This document shows positions 59,549 to 64,000 of a DNA stretch of 64,000 nt, piece by piece; the stretch's first letter is position 1; every line of letters starts with the position of its first letter. The position numbers and the translations under genes were made by a program. The notes beneath the pieces were generated by a model. That model searched no databases. It was not told the origin of the DNA and saw only the letters and a list, made by a program, of their open reading frames with translations. The DNA comes from Siphonodentalium dalli (Eukaryota; Mollusca; Scaphopoda; Gadilida; Siphonodentaliidae). Location of the stretch: the NCBI GenBank assembly GCA_032622095.1, contig CP136063.1, forward strand, positions 15,915,814 through 15,979,813, in the 5' to 3' direction.

Positions 59549-59627
59549 ACCTAATGGGTTACCCAAGCTGATTGGATGTCGCGATCACGTGATCGCCACA
59601 CCAATCAGCTTGGGTCACCCATTAGGT
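59549..59627. repeat. Long palindrome with a nested palindrome
   Basis: 27-bp arms with one mismatch (59549-59575 and 59601-59627) around a 25-base centre containing GCGATCACGTGATCGC, itself a perfect 16-bp palindrome with a CACGTG core. Confidence 0.85.
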
Positions 59628-59643
59628 ACTAGTACAATGGAAA

Positions 59644-59928
59644 TTGGGGGGAATATTCATTCTAGAATGTCAAGCTTTATCTGGTGTCAGGCGGAACCAT
59701 CTAGAAGCTCTCAAACAGGTCCTTTATGAGAAGTGTGAAGATGAATTGGCCGATCGTATCACCAGCAGTAATGAACTGATGCTCCACTGCTTGCTGGACT
59801 GTTCTCATAAGTCACTAGATTTGTTGATAGGTCAGACTAATACAATATCAAACACAGTCGAGAAGATAAGCAGAACCATGTTGTTCGAACTTCATTTAGC
59901 CAGAACAGCAATTCTTAATTCTCAGTAA
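59644..59928 (+). CDS. Possible short protein, not recognised
   Basis: 94-codon frame with a helical, non-repetitive composition (residues 18-60 include LEALKQVLYEKCEDELAD and LMLHCLLDCSHKSLDLLIG). No domain I know. It is isolated between a palindrome and a satellite array, with no visible promoter or splice partners. It may be an exon or transposon remnant. Confidence 0.25.
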   Translation: MGGIFILECQALSGVRRNHLEALKQVLYEKCEDELADRITSSNELMLHCLLDCSHKSLDLLIGQTNTISNTVEKISRTMLFELHLARTAILNSQ

Positions 59929-59979
59929 TTTCACAAACTAACTCTACAATCATGGACTATCCCAGATAGCACACCCACG

Positions 59980-60628
59980 TTGGGCCAACGTTGGGCCAAC
60001 GTCATTTCTATCGTTGGGCCAACGTTGGAATCGAACGTTGGCCCAACTATGGCTGTTGCCGCTGGCTCGGCGTCGGCTCGACGTCGGATCCCGTCGTCGA
60101 CTCGACGGTGGTTCGACGTCGAGCCGACGTTGGTGCGCCGTCGGGCACCCGACGTCGAACCAACAGTGAATTCCACTAATAATACGACGTTGTGCCAACG
60201 TTGGACCAACGTCATTTCTATCAACGTTGGAATCCAACGTTGGGGCAACTATGGCTGTTGCCGCTGGCTCGGCGTCGGCTCGACGTCGGATCCCGGCTCG
60301 ACGTCGGATCCCGTCGTCGACTCGACGGTGGTTCGACGTCGATCCGACGGTGGTGCGCAGTCGGGCACCGACGTTGAAACGACGTCGAACCAACGGTGAA
60401 TTCCACTAATAATACGACGGTGGGCCAACGTCATTTCTATCAACGTTGGAATCCAACGTTGGGCCAACTATGGCTGTTGCCGCTGGCTCGGCGTCGGATC
60501 CCGTCGTCGACTCGATGGTGGTTCGACGTCGAGCCGACGTTGGTGCGCCGTCGGGCACCCGACGTTGAAACGACGTCGAATCAACGGTGAATTCCACTAA
60601 GAATACGACGTTGGGCCAACGTTGTGTT
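59980..60628. repeat. ~220-bp satellite-like array, three units
   Basis: Units start near 59985, 60190 and 60418. Each contains many short palindromes (CCAACGTTGG, TCGACGTCGA, GTTGGGCCAAC), then ACTATGGCTGTTGCCGCTGG and GAATTCCACTAA. GC-rich against the surroundings. Long frames on both strands are by-products of the repetition. Confidence 0.85.
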
Positions 60629-63259
60629 TGGGCATTGACAGGGACGGATCGAGGCTCCATTCGTAGGGTCGATTCCCCTCACATTAGGGCGTCCTTATAA
60701 AATTAACATCCGATGAGATACAACATAACAATAAATTTAAAGTCCCACATAATGTTTGAAACTTCAAAGTATTATAATTGGAAACAACATTCAATTTCAC
60801 AAATATGAAACCAGAATAAAATGAAACATATAGAAAAAAAAGTGTATGCCGATTTAAATAAAGACAAAATGACATGTCATTAGTTGTTGATTTTAAGAAT
60901 CTTGACCATCTACTCACTCTAAAGAAAAATATTTTTTATTGGTCTCCTGCATAAAGTTATCGAAAATGCTACATATTTTTGTTAGCTTATATATCCCTTT
61001 ACCATACAAAAGAAATGTCTTTATTTCAGCTTAATTTGCGATTTTGTGCTCTCGATAATGTTGGGAACAAAATATTCAAACATTATGTGGCTTTAAACTT
61101 TGGTCAGGTTACATCTTCTTCGAACATCATTATTCTGGAGGGTGATCTGATGTAGATGTGAAAAATTTGAAACGGCTCAAAGTACATATGATTAAATTAA
61201 ACCTAGTAATTGCTCATTTACGTACCAGTGCTATTATATAGAGGGAACTCTGTGCATGGTGATATACAATGTCACATAAGAAAGAATATCGCGTTTTTGC
61301 AATCCGTTTTCTAATTAGTCCATGATACTGTAGATTCTGATTATATAAATACAATACATGCATGTACAGCAATTAATTTTATCTGTTGTCATATTATGAA
61401 ATGAGCAATTACTAAGCTTATTTGTATCTATGCACATATGTATGCCACTTGTTGCATATGTTGGAATGATTTATCTGGGAGAAATTAAACCCATGGATCC
61501 ATAAAGATTAATGTATGTATACACAACCCAACATATTATATGAAATATAATATTTTCATCATTCCATGATCTGTCATGAACTGGATTCAGTGTACTCATG
61601 GCTCATGCATATATGAAAGCAGGAACTTGGCTTGTATGAAGCAAATGTTTTGTAGGACATTGATTGACATTTCTTCTGAAGAAATCATATCGCGAGAGAA
61701 ACCATTTTATATTCACCTCCTTGAATATCTGGAATTTACCATTTTCATAGGTTATCATTACGTTATTAATAACTGATGTATCAGATGTATAACTGCCACA
61801 ACATCATCCTTTCAGTGCCGATTATCGATACACCGATGAATGCCGAGGTTTTTTTTTTGCATCTGATTGAATACACAACACAGGACAAGTAAGAATTTCC
61901 ATCCAAGTGAATAACCATAAACTGACGAATTCATGTCGTACATGGTGTTATGTCGGTCGCGCTGGTGTCAGTCGTGCAATAATATTCACAATATAACGAT
62001 GTGCAACACGATATAGACCATGCTGCCATGATGCTGGAATACTGGTACATGTAAGTTCATATCCCAAAGCCGTTGATGGTTTCGACAGACGAGTAAACTT
62101 TGATCGAATCCGCTTGTATAGTACCGTAGCTTATGTATACACAAAATATCCAGATCCAGAAACAGGATAGCAAGTAAATAAGTCCTGAAAGAAGCAGAGA
62201 ATAACGTTAGCCCAATGCATTTTCTGTGTGCAGCTTGACATTGTCACACACTGTACACATCTTGATATATAAGAACCAGACCAATCCGGGAAATTCCTAC
62301 ATGCATTTGCATGCACGAGACTGTGACGAGAGTACTTTAATTATTTTACCGGTTGCCAATAATATATATAAAATATGTATGCATATGGTACTTTAATTAA
62401 TCGAACGGTTCCCGATAGTATATATAGGTACCATACCTTTGCACGTGGTACGTAATCGTTACATATACTGGTCTCGAGGAATTCGTGAGTTGGAAGGACT
62501 TGAGTACGTGCTGATGACACCGACGCCGGTAGGCGGAGGTGCTATGCGCGCGCGAAGTTTTTCTCAACTCATGAATATCTCTGAGAACAGCAGGTAATTA
62601 TCTTATATACCCAATACCCAGGATCGTCTCAATCAACCAATTGGTCACGGATTCTCAAAACTCGCTAAGCCTACGTACTGCTCACCCTCGTCGGTGTCAA
62701 TTTCTAGCAAAACTGTAAATCAGTTCATTAATAAAATTGCATAGATCCCACAAGAGCCAGCGCATGGTAAGTTTCTGCTCATTGAAAATTTTCCCCAGCA
62801 AATATTAGACCGAACATATTAGTAAATTCGCAAGATATCCAGTGAGATATCGAGTAATTATTTTAGCATGTTTTGAATTGTTGTCAGCCGTATCATCAAC
62901 GATAAAGAGTGTTTGTGTTTCAATGCCCATTTACTAGTACGATGAATATTAAACAGCGGTTTGAAAACTTGCTTTATAAAAAATCTCAGCATTTGGTGAC
63001 AAATCGGAATGGATATGAAGAACGGGGTTTGAGAACGGGGGAGGTGGGGGGGGGGGGTAATATGTCAGGGACTTTGACAGAAGCCTTCTTTTTTTGAGGG
63101 GTTAAATTGCAACCACCCGTGAACCAATCTGTTTTCCAAACTTGACCAAGTTTCATCTGGTCTCCCATTCGATGCTGAGTTTTAAATCCAACACACTACC
63201 ATTTAATAGCTATAATATAGTCTTTGTAGAAAATAATATAATGTACTCTAAATATTACA
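60629..63259. other. Non-coding stretch
   Basis: No gene supported. There is a G run at about 63047-63057; two ~65-bp related pieces occur near 62340-62460 (TACTTTAATTA ... TATATA). Confidence 0.4.
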
Positions 63260-63880
63260 TATCTGTTGGGAACCGAAACTATTCAGACGATCTCAGAAAG
63301 ATTTTGCCTGAAATTCAACTTATGATATTGAAAATTCCAAATCTTGAAATTAGCTCACCGCATAATAATGACCAAAACGATACTCATTAGAAATTTGGAA
63401 ATGTAAACTATCGAAATGATCTCAAACAGATTTTGCCTAAGGTGTTCAACTTATAAAGTTATTGAAAATTTAAAATGTTGAAATTATCTGGGGGGGGGGG
63501 TAATACCTCGACCTCTATCGCCACATCCATGTTGCGATCACCCTAATTATTTGTTCAAACCCACAACCTCCTAGAGTGGGCAATCTTACTGTCAGGTCAG
63601 TGACAATACGGGTAAGGTTGTCCCACCCCATTAACTTTGACCAAAATGTTCAACAGTTAGGCATTTCATGACTGACACGACATTAATTTAAGTTATTGAA
63701 AATTCCAAAATGTTGAAAAGTTTGACAAAAATTGGGGAGGGGTGGTAACACCTCAATGTTCAAACCCCTGTCGCCACATCCATTTTTGCACACATTACCA
63801 TATTTACTCCAACCCACATTGTCACAGATATTAAATTCTTACTGTCAGGTGCGTGCGGACAACGGGGGTGGGGGCTTGAC
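63260..63880. repeat. Diverged tandem repeats
   Basis: Blocks near 63455-63620 and 63695-63870 share TGTTGAAA, a run of G, TCGCCACATCCAT and CTTACTGTCAGGT (period about 240 bp); 63270-63350 and 63385-63480 share GATCTCA(A/G)A...GATTTTGCCT and TTATTGAAAATT. Confidence 0.7.
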
Positions 63881-64000
63881 AACAGCATGTTGATAGCAGA
63901 CCGCCTTTCTGCCAAACTGCTCTAAATGTAGGCATACTGGTTAGAACAACAAACTATTTCAGTTGGTAGCTTGGTGAGCCCCAAGCCAAGTAATTAATTG

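Noticed and set aside
59931-60660. Several overlapping frames rich in Arg and Val on both strands
   Set aside because: By-products of the palindrome-rich satellite array; no frame is favoured and the products are low-complexity.

Overview
This window looks like repeat-rich nuclear DNA from an animal, probably an aquatic invertebrate, although the species cannot be fixed from sequence alone. The reasons are arrays of C2H2 zinc fingers of the animal KRAB-less type, a Ngaro-type tyrosine-recombinase retrotransposon, LINEs whose ORF1 carries an SGNH esterase domain, an LTR element of the Gypsy kind, many fold-back MITEs, AT-rich spacers and long C or G homopolymer runs. There are no bacterial operons, Shine-Dalgarno sites or CRISPR arrays. 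Apart from the zinc-finger arrays I see no convincing host gene.

Layout. 0-6.6 kb: decayed zinc-finger units, two LINE tails, a full MITE, then one zinc-finger ORF (3743-4846, +) with a long decayed finger tail. 8.43-18.03 kb: a complete 9.6-kb Ngaro-like element on the minus strand, with split direct repeats in the order A1 ... B1 A2 B2. It encodes an SGNH hydrolase, a Gag-like protein (apparently in two frames joined at a GGGAAAC slippery heptamer), a reverse transcriptase/RNase H and a tyrosine recombinase. 19-26.4 kb: relics of a zinc-finger 5' region, a family of ~525-bp MITEs with TTAA target duplications (one nested in another), tandemly duplicated non-coding units and hairpin elements. 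26.4-28.3 kb: a second, minus-strand zinc-finger array broken by stop codons. 28.28-35.65 kb: a fold-back element with ~700-bp arms whose right arm is split by a 5.2-kb LINE carrying ORF1 (SGNH) and ORF2 (endonuclease plus RT). That LINE is killed by a 133-bp insertion and a nonsense codon. 35.68-44.05 kb: an LTR retrotransposon with two 469-bp LTRs, a primer-binding site, a polypurine tract and one uninterrupted 1810-codon Gag ORF, but no protease, RT or integrase. 44-64 kb: mostly non-coding, holding several MITE and palindromic repeat families, a ~220-bp satellite-like array (59.98-60.63 kb) and simple tandem repeats.

How the parts work together: within the Ngaro element the four ORFs supply particle protein, cDNA synthesis, site-specific integration of a circular intermediate and an esterase of unknown role. 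The LTR element can supply at most Gag and would need pol from elsewhere. The two zinc-finger arrays are paralogues that share 5' flank, start region and the same in-linker stop codon, and their flanks are heavily colonised by transposons.
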